In this document: positions 16,688 to 24,649 of the stretch, one piece after another | Layout of the letters: each line of letters opens with the position of its first letter | Position numbering within the stretch: the first letter of the stretch is position 1 | DNA from: a virus | Direction: 5' to 3' (one strand) | Length of the DNA: 34,757 nt | IMG/VR virus record: IMGVR_UViG_3300009175_000004 | Span: 1 to 34,757 of that record | Program-made: the position numbers and the translations under genes | The notes under the pieces: model-generated | Told to the model about the DNA's origin: nothing | Seen by the model: only the letters and a program-made list of their open reading frames with translations | The model's database searches: none

Positions 16688-17721
16688 TTCAAATCCAAAC
16701 AAGATGAATCCAATTCATCAGGGAAGAGGTAATGATGGACCACTTCGCGTGGTGAATGCGGGATTGGGGAGGAATAATTGCTTTCCCAGCCCTTGATGAG
16801 ACAGGCGACGGAGTGATTGACTCCGGCGGGGGTGTTGGGTTCCATCCCGAGACAAACCCGGGCGAGATGTTCCAACGCGCACTTGAAGCATGATCCGCAG
16901 CGGTAGGGCATGAGTGGGCCGAACTTCCGTTCGTTGGCCCTGCGAGTGGGGTGCTTGTAGCGGGATGGCATAAAGCAGGACGCGAGAAGGGGGTAAAGAT
17001 CTGGCCTGAGCCGAGCGATGACCTTGTAGGCATCGGTGTCGGAAAGGAGTGGGACGTGTAGGGTGAATCCAGGCAGGTAAGCCTCGAAGATCGGCTGGGA
17101 AGCCTGATAGGTTTCGATGCAGTCGGTCCCGTTGTAGCGATAGGTCAGGTCCGCAAGGTGGTCTTTGGTGTGGTTGCCTTGGGCATAGTGGACGATCCCG
17201 AGTGGTGCGCCATATTCAATCGCCATCGCCAGAATCAACTGGTTCTTGACTGGAACCTCGACCATGATCCTCGTCCCGGCCTGCTTGACCGCTTCGACGT
17301 GCAGGGGCCAGGACATCTTTTCACAAATGGCCTTGGCTTGAGTGAGTTCGCCGGGGTAGGACCGGTTCAGGTTCCGGACAAAGAACGCGTGAGGTTTGAG
17401 CCCCTGTGACTCAAGCTGGAGACATGCCGCGACGGAATCCTTCCCACCTGTGAACGAAACCAGCACTTCTTTTTCCCTGGCTGCGCCAACAGGTAGGGGC
17501 TGCATGGTCATGTTCCGCCCGATCTGGAATGGCTTCCCCTGCATGACGTGTTCGATAAGCGGTTCCGCGCAGGTTGGAAAGCTGCTCCAGAAAGACGGTT
17601 GGCTTGGGGCCATCTCGTAGAACCGTTTGAACAGGCTGACAAGCGGTCCCGGAGGCGTTCCAAACTGGATGGACACCCCTTGGTTGACTTTTGGCTTTCG
17701 TGTTGGAGAGAGGATACTCAT
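16684..17721 (-). CDS. PP-loop ATPase of the PAPS reductase / adenine nucleotide alpha-hydrolase superfamily
   Basis: 345 residues. The PP-loop is SFTGGKDS at 89-96, followed by a Rossmann-type strand and helix (VAACLQLESQGLKPHAFFV). Such enzymes adenylate a substrate or bind PAPS. The C-terminus has a cysteine cluster RCGSCFKC (Cys275, 278, 281, plus 290), which could bind zinc or an Fe-S cluster. A CGxCxxC cluster next to a PP-loop also recalls QueC-type 7-deazaguanine enzymes, while DndC-type DNA sulfur enzymes belong to the same superfamily. True sulfate assimilation seems unlikely in a phage. ATGA overlaps tie it to the methyltransferase before it and terS after it. A DNA-modification role is an inference. 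Confidence 0.8.
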   Translation of the reverse strand: MSILSPTRKPKVNQGVSIQFGTPPGPLVSLFKRFYEMAPSQPSFWSSFPTCAEPLIEHVMQGKPFQIGRNMTMQPLPVGAAREKEVLVSFTGGKDSVAACLQLESQGLKPHAFFVRNLNRSYPGELTQAKAICEKMSWPLHVEAVKQAGTRIMVEVPVKNQLILAMAIEYGAPLGIVHYAQGNHTKDHLADLTYRYNGTDCIETYQASQPIFEAYLPGFTLHVPLLSDTDAYKVIARLRPDLYPLLASCFMPSRYKHPTRRANERKFGPLMPYRCGSCFKCALEHLARVCLGMEPNTPAGVNHSVACLIKGWESNYSSPIPHSPREVVHHYLFPDELDSSCLDLK

Positions 17722-18446
17722 CGGGGGCTCTTTCGAAGGATAAGGAAATCCTCGTTTCCTTCCGTGTCTACTTCCCCACCGTCCGCTTCAAGGGCGGCCC
17801 TGCCAATGACGTATTTGCCTTCATCCCTGGTTATGGCCCACTTTTCATCCTGGGCGATTCCTTTGGCGATGTCTGAAAGGGGAAACTGCCGGTTGCCGAC
17901 ATTCAGCACGAAATAGGCACCCGGTTTGAGTGCCGCCATGGTCTTCAGCAGGAATGGCCGGTAAAACCCTTCAACCCATGATTCGAATGTGGTGTAGCGG
18001 TTGTGGGACTGTGTTGCGTCCCCTGGGGCGTATTGCTCGGTGTCGTAGTAGGGGGGGGATGTGAGAGCGAAGTCAAACGATTCGGGCTCAAGGATGGAAT
18101 CCTCGAATGGCATGCAGAAGTTTTCTGCCGTGGATGTCGTGGCGGATTGTTTCAGGAACTCTACCATTTTTTTCCAACCCTCGGCTGTTTGTGTTGCTGG
18201 GTCGAAGCCGACATAGTGCCCGCCAAGGTTCGCTGCCAACCACCCGATCACACGACCACCCCACCCATGACAAGGATCAAGGGCCCTGCCGCCTGCGGGG
18301 CAATACTGGAGGTAAATATCCCTGGCGATGTTGGGCTGGAACTCAAACACCATTCCTTGGCCGCCCCAACCTGGCCCCGCGTATTTAATAAACTGGCTGG
18401 GGTGAACATCGCCTTCGTATTTCTCCGCCATCCATCTTGAACCCAC
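17718..18446 (-). CDS. DNA methyltransferase (N6-adenine or N4-cytosine type)
   Basis: 242 residues from GTG 18446; an in-frame ATG at 18431 preceded by AGGTGGG is an equally good start (237 residues). SAM-binding motif: ALDPCHGWGGRVIGWLA (55-71) followed by YVGFDP (78-83). Catalytic motif: FALTSPPYYDT (126-136), the [ND/S]PPY box of amino-methyltransferases. It has no obvious target-recognition domain, which is usual for phage orphan enzymes. It may mask DNA from host restriction. Its start lies 47-62 bases inside the ParB-like gene, an unusually long overlap. Confidence 0.87.
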   Translation of the reverse strand: MGSRWMAEKYEGDVHPSQFIKYAGPGWGGQGMVFEFQPNIARDIYLQYCPAGGRALDPCHGWGGRVIGWLAANLGGHYVGFDPATQTAEGWKKMVEFLKQSATTSTAENFCMPFEDSILEPESFDFALTSPPYYDTEQYAPGDATQSHNRYTTFESWVEGFYRPFLLKTMAALKPGAYFVLNVGNRQFPLSDIAKGIAQDEKWAITRDEGKYVIGRAALEADGGEVDTEGNEDFLILRKSPR

Positions 18447-19170
18447 CTGGCGGAACTTCGCCTTTTCGTTGCAGGATTTGACAAATTGGGATTTTTACTG
18501 GTTTCACAGGTAATCCGGTGAGGGTTGAAGAGGGTGGAAATCCAGTACCCCGTTTTCCCCCACGCGACAGTTTGTTGAACTGACCCATCGCCATGGCCGG
18601 GGTCATTAATCCCGCCGCAACCTCTTCCCCGTTCTGGGGCATGGGCCATGCAAGCTCGATTTGCTCCGCGATCTGTATTGCGTTGAACAGCATGGGGCGA
18701 TCAGACAGGTCGGCGGGTATCTCGGCGATACCGTTGTCGGTGGTGGTGTCCCGCAGCTGGTCGAGAAGCGACTGTAACGCGGGGTCTTCGGTATGGACCT
18801 CCGCGAGCAGGGCTTCGAGCATGAGCGAATCACTGATCGCCATTTCTGTGATGGGGTCAAGCAGGGCGAGGGCCAACCGTTCCTCATCCTCGGTCAGTTC
18901 CACCACGGTCACCGGGATGGTGGGAAGCCCCTGCCTCATAGCCTCTTCCACTCTCGCATGTCCGTCAATAACGTGACCGGTCGTTTTGTTCACCAGAATG
19001 GTTTTGATCCAGCCGAGTTCCTTCATGCTGCCGCGCAGGGCTTCCATCTGGTTCCCTGGGTGGCGGCGGAAGTTGAGGGGGTTCGCCAGAAGTTCCTCTG
19101 GTTTTACGTCCCCGTGTCCAACAATGCGGTTTTGGATCAATTCGACGGCATTTGCTGTGTTTTGTGTCAT
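18385..19170 (-). CDS. ParB/Srx-like domain protein
   Basis: 261 residues. Residues 15-110 form a ParB N-terminal-like domain: KPEELLANPLNFRRHPGNQM, then SMKELGWIKTILVNKTTGHV and IDGHARVEEAMRQGLP. The H-V-I-D-G-H-A-R motif is the nucleotide-binding/nuclease signature. No CTP-dependent partition HTH is visible, and phages of this type have no partition system, so it is not a plasmid partition ParB. Phage ParB-domain proteins often neighbour methyltransferases, as here. The C-terminal 50 residues overlap the methyltransferase gene. First gene of the leftward operon; GGAAGG precedes the ATG at 19170. Confidence 0.83.
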   Translation of the reverse strand: MTQNTANAVELIQNRIVGHGDVKPEELLANPLNFRRHPGNQMEALRGSMKELGWIKTILVNKTTGHVIDGHARVEEAMRQGLPTIPVTVVELTEDEERLALALLDPITEMAISDSLMLEALLAEVHTEDPALQSLLDQLRDTTTDNGIAEIPADLSDRPMLFNAIQIAEQIELAWPMPQNGEEVAAGLMTPAMAMGQFNKLSRGGKRGTGFPPSSTLTGLPVKPVKIPICQILQRKGEVPPGGFKMDGGEIRRRCSPQPVY

Positions 19171-19187
19171 ATATCGCCTTCCGTAGA

Positions 19188-19193
19188 ATTATA
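19188..19193 (-). promoter_or_regulatory. Candidate -10 box of the leftward (late) operon
   Basis: A perfect TATAAT on the minus strand lies 18 bases before the ATG of the ParB-like gene, in the divergent intergenic region. I see no good -35 hexamer at the proper spacing, so it may need an activator. It is the only gap upstream of the whole leftward operon, which makes it the natural promoter site. Confidence 0.45.
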
Positions 19194-19287
19194 CCTTCTC
19201 TGTCTATTTTCGCTACTTCACGGTTTTTGTTTATTAGACAAGTTTGAATAATCTTCTAACATTTTTTATTATTTTTCAAAAAAATCA

Positions 19288-19315
19288 TTGAAATGTTATC
19301 AAAAGGGCTTATACT
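19288..19315 (+). promoter_or_regulatory. Early rightward promoter P1
   Basis: TTGAAA (19288-19293), a 16-base spacer and TATACT (19310-19315), preceded by a very AT-rich stretch that could be an UP element. The spacer contains TCAAAAGG, and a second TCAAAA lies 23 bases upstream (19276-19281 and 19299-19304). The same arrangement occurs at the 25.0 kb promoter. A short hairpin (GAAGG/CCTTC) follows near the expected transcript start, then a GAGGAGG ribosome-binding site for the HTH gene. Confidence 0.75.
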
Positions 19316-19352
19316 TTTAATAGAAGGCCGTGCCCTTCCCGAGGAGGACTAA

Positions 19353-19547
19353 ATGAAGAAACTGAAAACAATAACCCTGCCAGGGTTGGTCAAGGAACTA
19401 GGCCCCGATGTGATTGCCAAGGCGTTGGATCTGAACGCCTGCACCCCTTATCTCTGGGCGCATGGAGCACGCCCGTCCTGGAAGAACGTCGAGAAGTTGA
19501 TGGCCCTGGCGAACGAACATGGGTTTCGGCTGGAGGTGATTCGATGA
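19353..19547 (+). CDS. Small helix-turn-helix protein (early regulator candidate)
   Basis: 64 residues. The sequence LVKELGPDVIAKALDLNACT followed by PYLWAHGARPSWKNVEKLMA has the helix-turn-helix spacing of small Cro/YdaS-like or bacterial XRE-type regulators. It is the first gene after promoter P1 with a strong GAGGAGG box, and its stop overlaps the exonuclease start (ATGA). By position it may control its own promoter and the matching one at 25.0 kb through the paired TCAAAA repeats; that link is inference. Confidence 0.65.
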   Translation: MKKLKTITLPGLVKELGPDVIAKALDLNACTPYLWAHGARPSWKNVEKLMALANEHGFRLEVIR

Positions 19548-20557
19548 ACACTGTGACCGAAATCACAGCATCAGAATCTGAACGACGTGCGGCATGGCTG
19601 GCTGATCGTCGAACCTGCATCACTGCGACGGACGTGGCCGCGATCCTGGGCCTGTCTCGGTGGAGCTCACCCATCCAGATTTACATGGACAAGAAGGGCT
19701 TACTGGAAGGCGGGGAGAATGAAAGCATGAGGTGGGGCCGCAGGTTGGAGCGTCCCATCCTGGAAGCCTACTCTGATGTGAAGCAGGTCCCGATTGCCTT
19801 TGCTGATCCCTACCAGTTACTGCGCTGCCCGACGCTTCCCCTGTTGGGCGCCACTCTGGACGCTAGATGGCTGGAAGGGGATACCCGCCCGGTGGATGCC
19901 AAGAACGTGCGACAGTTCGATGGGGCACTCTGGGGCGAGGCTGGGTCGGACGAGTTCCCGATCTACTACCAGCTCCAACTCATGGTTCAGATGATGGTCA
20001 CGGGTGCGCCCTTTGCCGACTTGGCTGTTCTGTTCTCCGGCTCCACCTTCGTGCCCTACACCATCGCCTTCGATCCCGAAACCGCTGAAATCATCACAGA
20101 GAAGGTGTCCGTGTGGTGGGAACAGCACATCGTCCAGGACAACCCGCCAGATCCGGATGGGTCGGTTGCCTGTTCGGAATATCTGAAGAAGCGGTTCGCA
20201 CGAGCCGGGGAGATCACCAAGGAACCCACCCCGGAATTGATGGAATGGATCTCAGAACGTGAGCAAGCCAGACTCAAACTTGAGGCGGCAGAGGCAACGA
20301 AGGCCCGCTTCGAAAACTTGATCAAGACCTATCTGGGCGAGGCGAATGCCGTTCCCGGTGTGCTGACATGGAAGAACAACAAGGGGTCCAAGGTCACCGA
20401 CTACGAGCACGCCTATCTGGAACTGATTTCCCAGATTGAACAGAACAACCCTCTCCGTATTCGCGATCTGGCACAGAACATCCTCGACAAGTTCACCATC
20501 ACCAAACCGGGGGCACGTGTCCTCCGCATTTCCAAACAGGAGCCCCTCAATGGCTGA
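19544..20557 (+). CDS. YqaJ-like (lambda exonuclease-type) recombination nuclease
   Basis: 337 residues. Key features are TATDVAAILGLSRW (28-40), MRWGRRLE with Glu69, GATLDAR with Asp106, and PVDAKN with Asp118 and Lys120, then the aromatic/glutamine motif YYQLQLMVQM (141-150). These form the PD-(D/E)xK active site of YqaJ/lambda-Exo proteins that resect double-stranded ends for single-strand annealing. The C-terminal third is helical and charged. It is coupled to the HTH gene and overlaps the next gene by 8 bases, the usual exonuclease-annealase pairing. Confidence 0.88.
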   Translation: MNTVTEITASESERRAAWLADRRTCITATDVAAILGLSRWSSPIQIYMDKKGLLEGGENESMRWGRRLERPILEAYSDVKQVPIAFADPYQLLRCPTLPLLGATLDARWLEGDTRPVDAKNVRQFDGALWGEAGSDEFPIYYQLQLMVQMMVTGAPFADLAVLFSGSTFVPYTIAFDPETAEIITEKVSVWWEQHIVQDNPPDPDGSVACSEYLKKRFARAGEITKEPTPELMEWISEREQARLKLEAAEATKARFENLIKTYLGEANAVPGVLTWKNNKGSKVTDYEHAYLELISQIEQNNPLRIRDLAQNILDKFTITKPGARVLRISKQEPLNG

Positions 20558-21536
20558 AGAACTCAAGACCTACACCCCCCTGCAGGTTGCCCAGACCCCT
20601 GCTGAAACTGCCACTGGTGCTCTGGCTGCCCAAGCAAAGGCCCTGGTTGAATCCCGCTATCTGGTCGCCTTCCAGCGTCCACGGGATCTTGATGTGGTGC
20701 GCCAGTCCTTACTGAAGGAATGCCGTCGCCCTGGTTTTGCGGATTCGGCGATCTATCACAAACCGATCGGGAATGGTGTGGAGGGTCCGTCCATTCGGTT
20801 CGCCGAGGCTGCCATTCGGGTGTTGACCAACATCCTGCCGGAAACCATGACTGTGTTCGATGATGCCGAAAAGCGGATTGTGCGGGTCAGTGTAACCGAT
20901 CTGGAGGCGAACGTCTGCTATTCCCAGGACGTGACGGTGGCAAAGACCGTGGAGCGTCGTTTTCTGAAGAAGGGGGAAACCCCCCTGAAAAGCCGCCTAA
21001 ACTCCAAAGGTGAACAAATTTTCATCATGGAGGCCACGGATGATGACATCCTGAATAAGCAAAATGCCATGATTTCCAAGGCGCTCCGAACTTTGGGGCT
21101 TCGATTGCTACCTGGGGACATTCTGGATGAGTGCATGGCGCTATGTCGAAAGGTTCGCCAGGACGAAGCTAGCAAAGATCCGGACGCAGCAAAACGGGCC
21201 ATCTTTGATGCCTTCGCCACTCTTGGCGTCAGCGCGGATGACGTAAAAGCCTACCTGGGCCACAAGGCTGAAGCACTCAATCCGAAGGAGATGGCAGACT
21301 TGCGCGGGCTGTTCGCAGCTCTACGAGATGGGGAAACCTCATGGAGAGAGATCATTGACGCCCGAAAGGTGGAGGAGAAGGGCGAGGAAACAACCCCGGC
21401 CAAGAAGGGGGGAGCTGGTCTGAAGGCTGCGCTCAAGGCCGAACCCATCAAGAACCAGGATGAGAAATTGCACGGCGCACCGTCACCTTACGATGATCTC
21501 ACTGGGGGCATGGCTGGTCTGTCGGATGTAACCTAG
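20550..21536 (+). CDS. Recombination-associated protein, probable partner of the YqaJ exonuclease
   Basis: 328 residues from ATG 20550 (AGGAG 7 bases before). The core is VESRYLVAFQRPRDLDVVRQ, LLKECRRPGFADSAIYHKPI and VEGPSIRFAEAAIRVLTNI, a pattern I have seen in phage proteins encoded beside YqaJ-type exonucleases. It lacks recognisable RecT, Erf or Rad52 motifs. The C-terminal part is rich in K/E/A/G and probably flexible, like single-strand-binding tails (it ends GGMAGLSDVT). By pairing logic it could be a single-strand annealing or binding protein; family name uncertain. Confidence 0.65.
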   Translation: MAEELKTYTPLQVAQTPAETATGALAAQAKALVESRYLVAFQRPRDLDVVRQSLLKECRRPGFADSAIYHKPIGNGVEGPSIRFAEAAIRVLTNILPETMTVFDDAEKRIVRVSVTDLEANVCYSQDVTVAKTVERRFLKKGETPLKSRLNSKGEQIFIMEATDDDILNKQNAMISKALRTLGLRLLPGDILDECMALCRKVRQDEASKDPDAAKRAIFDAFATLGVSADDVKAYLGHKAEALNPKEMADLRGLFAALRDGETSWREIIDARKVEEKGEETTPAKKGGAGLKAALKAEPIKNQDEKLHGAPSPYDDLTGGMAGLSDVT

Positions 21537-21539
21537 ATA

Positions 21540-22046
21540 ATGGTCTTCTCTGCAACCTTCATCCGTGACGCCTACTCTGTGCCCTATTTGGTGGCACGGG
21601 TGAAGGAAGCCCAGGTTCAGAGGGCCGTTCTTCAGATCCTTGCCGCCAAGCATATCCCAGCCGTGTCCGTTGACGTGGGCGGGAAAGACATCAGGGGCAG
21701 GGCATTTGGTGCGCTGAAACGTGCTGGTCGCCCTGATCTCACCCACCTCATCGCTGGTAAGACCGGGGCGGGGATCGCCGGGGTGGTGGATATCATAGGG
21801 GTGATTCCAGGAAAATTCCTGGGACCGCGCTGGGGCGTTCCCCTGTTTTTAGAGATGAAGGCCCCTGCTTGGTACTCCGTGAGTGACAAAACTGGAAAGC
21901 TGATTCAGATTCGTGCAGCCGGGAAGCTGACCCCACAACAAGAACAGTTTTTAACAACCATGGGTGAGGCTGGTGCTGTGGTTGGGGTGTGCTGGTCAGC
22001 AGCCGACCTGAAAAAGATATTCTCTGAAATAGGGCTTGAAATATAA
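21540..22046 (+). CDS. VRR-NUC domain nuclease
   Basis: 168 residues. The VRR-NUC (PD-(D/E)xK) pattern is present: an early Glu in RVKEAQVQRAVLQILAAKHI, GRPDL, Asp84 in VVDIIGVIPG, the LFLEMKAP motif with Glu105 and Lys107, and KLTPQQEQFL followed by AGAVVGVCWS. Phage VRR-NUC proteins are thought to resolve or trim branched DNA during replication. It starts 3 bases after the previous gene; the ribosome-binding site is weak, suggesting coupling. Confidence 0.85.
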   Translation: MVFSATFIRDAYSVPYLVARVKEAQVQRAVLQILAAKHIPAVSVDVGGKDIRGRAFGALKRAGRPDLTHLIAGKTGAGIAGVVDIIGVIPGKFLGPRWGVPLFLEMKAPAWYSVSDKTGKLIQIRAAGKLTPQQEQFLTTMGEAGAVVGVCWSAADLKKIFSEIGLEI

Positions 22047-22206
22047 CGAAAAGATTACATTATTGTATCTCTCAGCGGTAGGAATCCCGCACCCCAGAAT
22101 CTACCCCATCACCCCCTCGGTCAGGATAGCGACGACAAATTGGCGTTCGTGGCTGCGATTCCTGCTGGTTCCTACCGGGGGGGTGAGCCTTATTGGAGGG
22201 ACCGTT

Positions 22207-22431
22207 ATGGCCCGTTGGATCAAACAAACACTTTCTCTGGATGGGGGGAATATAGACGTCCTCCTGGAACACGATTTTGTCTGCATAGGAACCCCGAGTG
22301 AAATATGGGGAGAGCCCCCCGAAGAAGCCTTGACCTTCCGCCCTACATCACGAGACCAAGCAAACCAGATGGCAATCGCGCTTAGACTTGCGGCCAAACG
22401 GTTGGAGGATATGGGAAAGGGGATGCGGTAA
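22207..22431 (+). CDS. Hypothetical early protein (74 aa)
   Basis: Starts at ATG 22207 with an excellent GGAGGG box 6 bases before; the frame is open upstream to 22036 but that part has unlikely composition. The protein has a mixed N-terminus (ARWIKQTLSLDGGNIDVLLE) and a helical, basic C-terminus (QMAIALRLAAKRLEDMGKG). It joins the replication gene by TAATG. The 160 bases before it (22047-22206) hold no gene I can support. Not recognised. Confidence 0.65.
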   Translation: MARWIKQTLSLDGGNIDVLLEHDFVCIGTPSEIWGEPPEEALTFRPTSRDQANQMAIALRLAAKRLEDMGKGMR

Positions 22432-23291
22432 TGGAAGAAAAACCGCCATGGTTCAAGATGAATCCCTCTCAATTTCTTCAGGATTCTTTGATTGATTCTC
22501 TTTCAACATTGGAACTTGGGATCGTGTTCCGCCTACTTTGTCGGCAATGGATTGATGGATCAATCCCAGCAGACACCGACATGCTGTCAAGAATGTGCAG
22601 GGTGCCTAAAGAAACCATTGAGATGAGTTGGTCAATAATTTCACAAATCTTTCCCGAGATTGAAACAGGTAAACGGGCGAACCGGTTCATGTGGCATGAA
22701 CGTGAACTGGTAATGGTGGCCCACCAAAAGCGATCTGACGCTGGTAGGGATGCTATACGAAGACGATGGGATGTTATACGGGAGGAAAAGGTATCGAATA
22801 GGTCACCTATAGCAGACCTATTACAAGGACCTATAGCAGACCTTATACAAGACACAGACACAGACAAAGACAAAGATATAAAGATCGTGGCAAGCCACGA
22901 CCCCCCCCTGAATGGTCAACTTTTCCTCCCTGAACAGGAATTGGTTTTATCCCCCCCAGAGAAAAAACCAAAAAAGCCAACCAATGGGAAACTACCTGAT
23001 TCGCTGGAGGCCATTTTAGGGGGGAGAGACAGTCCCCTCTGGTCAGAATTTTGGGAGCTGAGTCCAATATGGCCCGAGGGTTCCAATATCAAAAAAAAGG
23101 AATCCGCCCGGGCGTATGCGGAAGCCCGCAAGGTGGCAAGTGCTGAATGTATTTACCGATGGGCAGAGTGGACGCTCAAGGATACCGACCGGAAGATAAC
23201 CACCCTGTCGGCTTGGCTGTCAAATCAGGATTGGGTCGGGAGGCAGGAGACACATGAAAACCGATCAAAACGGCAAGAGGTGGCAACATGA
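22431..23291 (+). CDS. DUF1376-containing replication protein
   Basis: 286 residues. The N-terminal domain (WFKMNPSQFLQDSLIDSLST, then LELGIVFRLLCRQWIDGSIP and ADTDMLSRMCRVP) is a DUF1376-type winged-helix region found in phage replication initiators/primosome proteins. A low-complexity middle (PIADLLQGPIADLIQ, TDTDKDKDIK) is encoded by tandem DNA repeats. The C-terminus (KKKESARAYAEARKVASAEC, then ITTLSAWLSNQDW) resembles helicase-loader-like tails. It lies directly before the DnaB-like helicase (4-base overlap), so it probably marks the origin and loads the helicase. Confidence 0.78.
   Translation: MEEKPPWFKMNPSQFLQDSLIDSLSTLELGIVFRLLCRQWIDGSIPADTDMLSRMCRVPKETIEMSWSIISQIFPEIETGKRANRFMWHERELVMVAHQKRSDAGRDAIRRRWDVIREEKVSNRSPIADLLQGPIADLIQDTDTDKDKDIKIVASHDPPLNGQLFLPEQELVLSPPEKKPKKPTNGKLPDSLEAILGGRDSPLWSEFWELSPIWPEGSNIKKKESARAYAEARKVASAECIYRWAEWTLKDTDRKITTLSAWLSNQDWVGRQETHENRSKRQEVAT
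22798..22893 (+). repeat. Candidate replication origin: tandem iterons inside the DUF1376 gene
   Basis: Two 24-base tandem copies (22805-22828 and 22829-22852) share the identical 15-mer ACCTATAGCAGACCT and a similar tail (ATTACAAGG / TATACAAGA). A perfect inverted repeat ATAGGT-C-ACCTAT overlaps the first copy (22798-22810). Next comes a run of 6-base repeats (ACAGAC, AAAGAC) and an AT-rich segment ending ATATAAAG. Iterons within an initiator gene followed by an AT-rich segment is the lambda O/ori design. Origin activity is inferred. Confidence 0.5.
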
Positions 23292-24649
23292 CCGCCGATC
23301 TCTTTCAGAACCTTTGTCGGCCAGCAGATGAGGAGGAACTGGTACGGTCCACCGTAGACGGTCTGCTCTCTGGGAATGCCGAGGCCCACCAAGCCCTGCT
23401 GGCGGTGCCGCTGGAGGCGTTCACGAGTCACCGGGCACGTGATGTCTGGTCTGCTGTCGGAACCCTTTACAGGAAGGGCCAGCCCCCGAACATCCCATCC
23501 ATTGAACGAGAGCTCTGGGGGGCAAACAGAAACGGTGCCGCCGCCGACTTAGAGCAATGGATCAACGACTCGGTGAACGGTGATCCCACCGTTTTAGCCA
23601 AACAGGTTCTCACCCTGTTTCAGCGACGGGAGCTGTTCCGAGCGTTCACCCGTGCCAGTCAGGACTGCTTGAACTTGCTTCTGGATCATCAAGAGACCAC
23701 CCAGGCCCTCGCCGCCCATTCGCTGGGGCTGATCTCTGGCGACATCGCCGACACGGTGAATGCCTGGGATGCCATGGAAGAAAAACTCGAACAGCACCTT
23801 AAATTCCGAGAGTGCCAGGAACACCAATCTAAACTAGCTTGGTTTGGCCTTGAAGTTCTGGATGGTGATCCCGAGGATGGTGGGGTTCCCTGTGCGCCCG
23901 GGCATCTCGTGATCGTCGCCGCCCGGCCAGGACTTGGTAAAACGGCACTCGCAACACAGATCGTCGGCGCGACAGCCCATCATGGGGAGAAGGTTTTCAT
24001 GGTCAGCCTAGAGTTAGGGCGTGACGAGATGTTGCAGCGGTTGGCCGGATGGTTCTCATCCACTCGCCGAGGCGCTTTCACCCATGGCACCTACACCTAT
24101 TTCCATTCTGCGCGGTTGCGGGCGGCCAAGGACGACATTCGCCGAGTGAGCATCTGGGACCCAGCAGGGCCGTCCTGGTCTCGGATCGAGGCGAAAATCC
24201 GAGGAGCGGCGCTGAATGGATTCCGTGTCGTGGTGATAGACCACTTCTCAGAAATAGATCTGCGCACCTTGATCCCCAAGTCTGGGCAACGCCGGGAAGG
24301 GGCGATGGAATGCGCTCGCCGATTGAAAATCACAGCCAAGGAACTTGGTATCTGCATCATCCTTCTGTCCCAATTAAACCGAGAGGTTCCCCCTGGGGAA
24401 ATCCCAGGCACCGAACATCTTAGGGAAACAGGTGAGCTGGAACAGGTCGCCTATTCAATCATCATGCTTTACCACCAAGGGACCGATGCTGCCGGGGGTG
24501 GCCGAAAGGCGCGCGGTCCAGACGCAGATCCCCCGATCGCCAAACCAACACTTCGGTTTGCCCTAGTCAAGAACAGGGATGGAAAAGCTGGCTATTCAAG
24601 GGCCCTGGATTTCGATGGTGGTTCCTGCCGGATGGTGGCCCATGACTGA
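23288..24649 (+). CDS. Replicative DNA helicase, DnaB-like
   Basis: 453 residues. The N-terminal helical domain (1-150) is followed by a RecA-type ATPase: Walker A ARPGLGKTA (212-220), the SLELGRDEM motif, Walker B FRVVVIDHF, and SQLNRE. The C-terminus has EQVAYSIIMLYHQ and a KPTLRFALVKNRDGKAG motif, matching the DnaB pattern '...KNRxGxxG'. It unwinds the fork as a hexamer. The 4-base overlap with the DUF1376 gene suggests they work together. No primase is visible, so the host's is probably used. Confidence 0.9.
   Translation: MTADLFQNLCRPADEEELVRSTVDGLLSGNAEAHQALLAVPLEAFTSHRARDVWSAVGTLYRKGQPPNIPSIERELWGANRNGAAADLEQWINDSVNGDPTVLAKQVLTLFQRRELFRAFTRASQDCLNLLLDHQETTQALAAHSLGLISGDIADTVNAWDAMEEKLEQHLKFRECQEHQSKLAWFGLEVLDGDPEDGGVPCAPGHLVIVAARPGLGKTALATQIVGATAHHGEKVFMVSLELGRDEMLQRLAGWFSSTRRGAFTHGTYTYFHSARLRAAKDDIRRVSIWDPAGPSWSRIEAKIRGAALNGFRVVVIDHFSEIDLRTLIPKSGQRREGAMECARRLKITAKELGICIILLSQLNREVPPGEIPGTEHLRETGELEQVAYSIIMLYHQGTDAAGGGRKARGPDADPPIAKPTLRFALVKNRDGKAGYSRALDFDGGSCRMVAHD

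Noticed and set aside
18385-18446. Single ParB-methyltransferase fusion broken by a frameshift
   Set aside because: In the methyltransferase frame two stops lie between the overlap and the ParB coding body, and the ParB frame reads on past the methyltransferase start, so two overlapping genes fit better.
18385-19170. Plasmid-type partition system (phage-plasmid)
   Set aside because: No ParA ATPase, no parS-like repeats, and the ParB-domain protein lacks the central HTH region.
19171-19352. Lysogeny control region with CI/Cro pair
   Set aside because: Only one small HTH gene on the early side, no repressor on the other, and no integrase anywhere.
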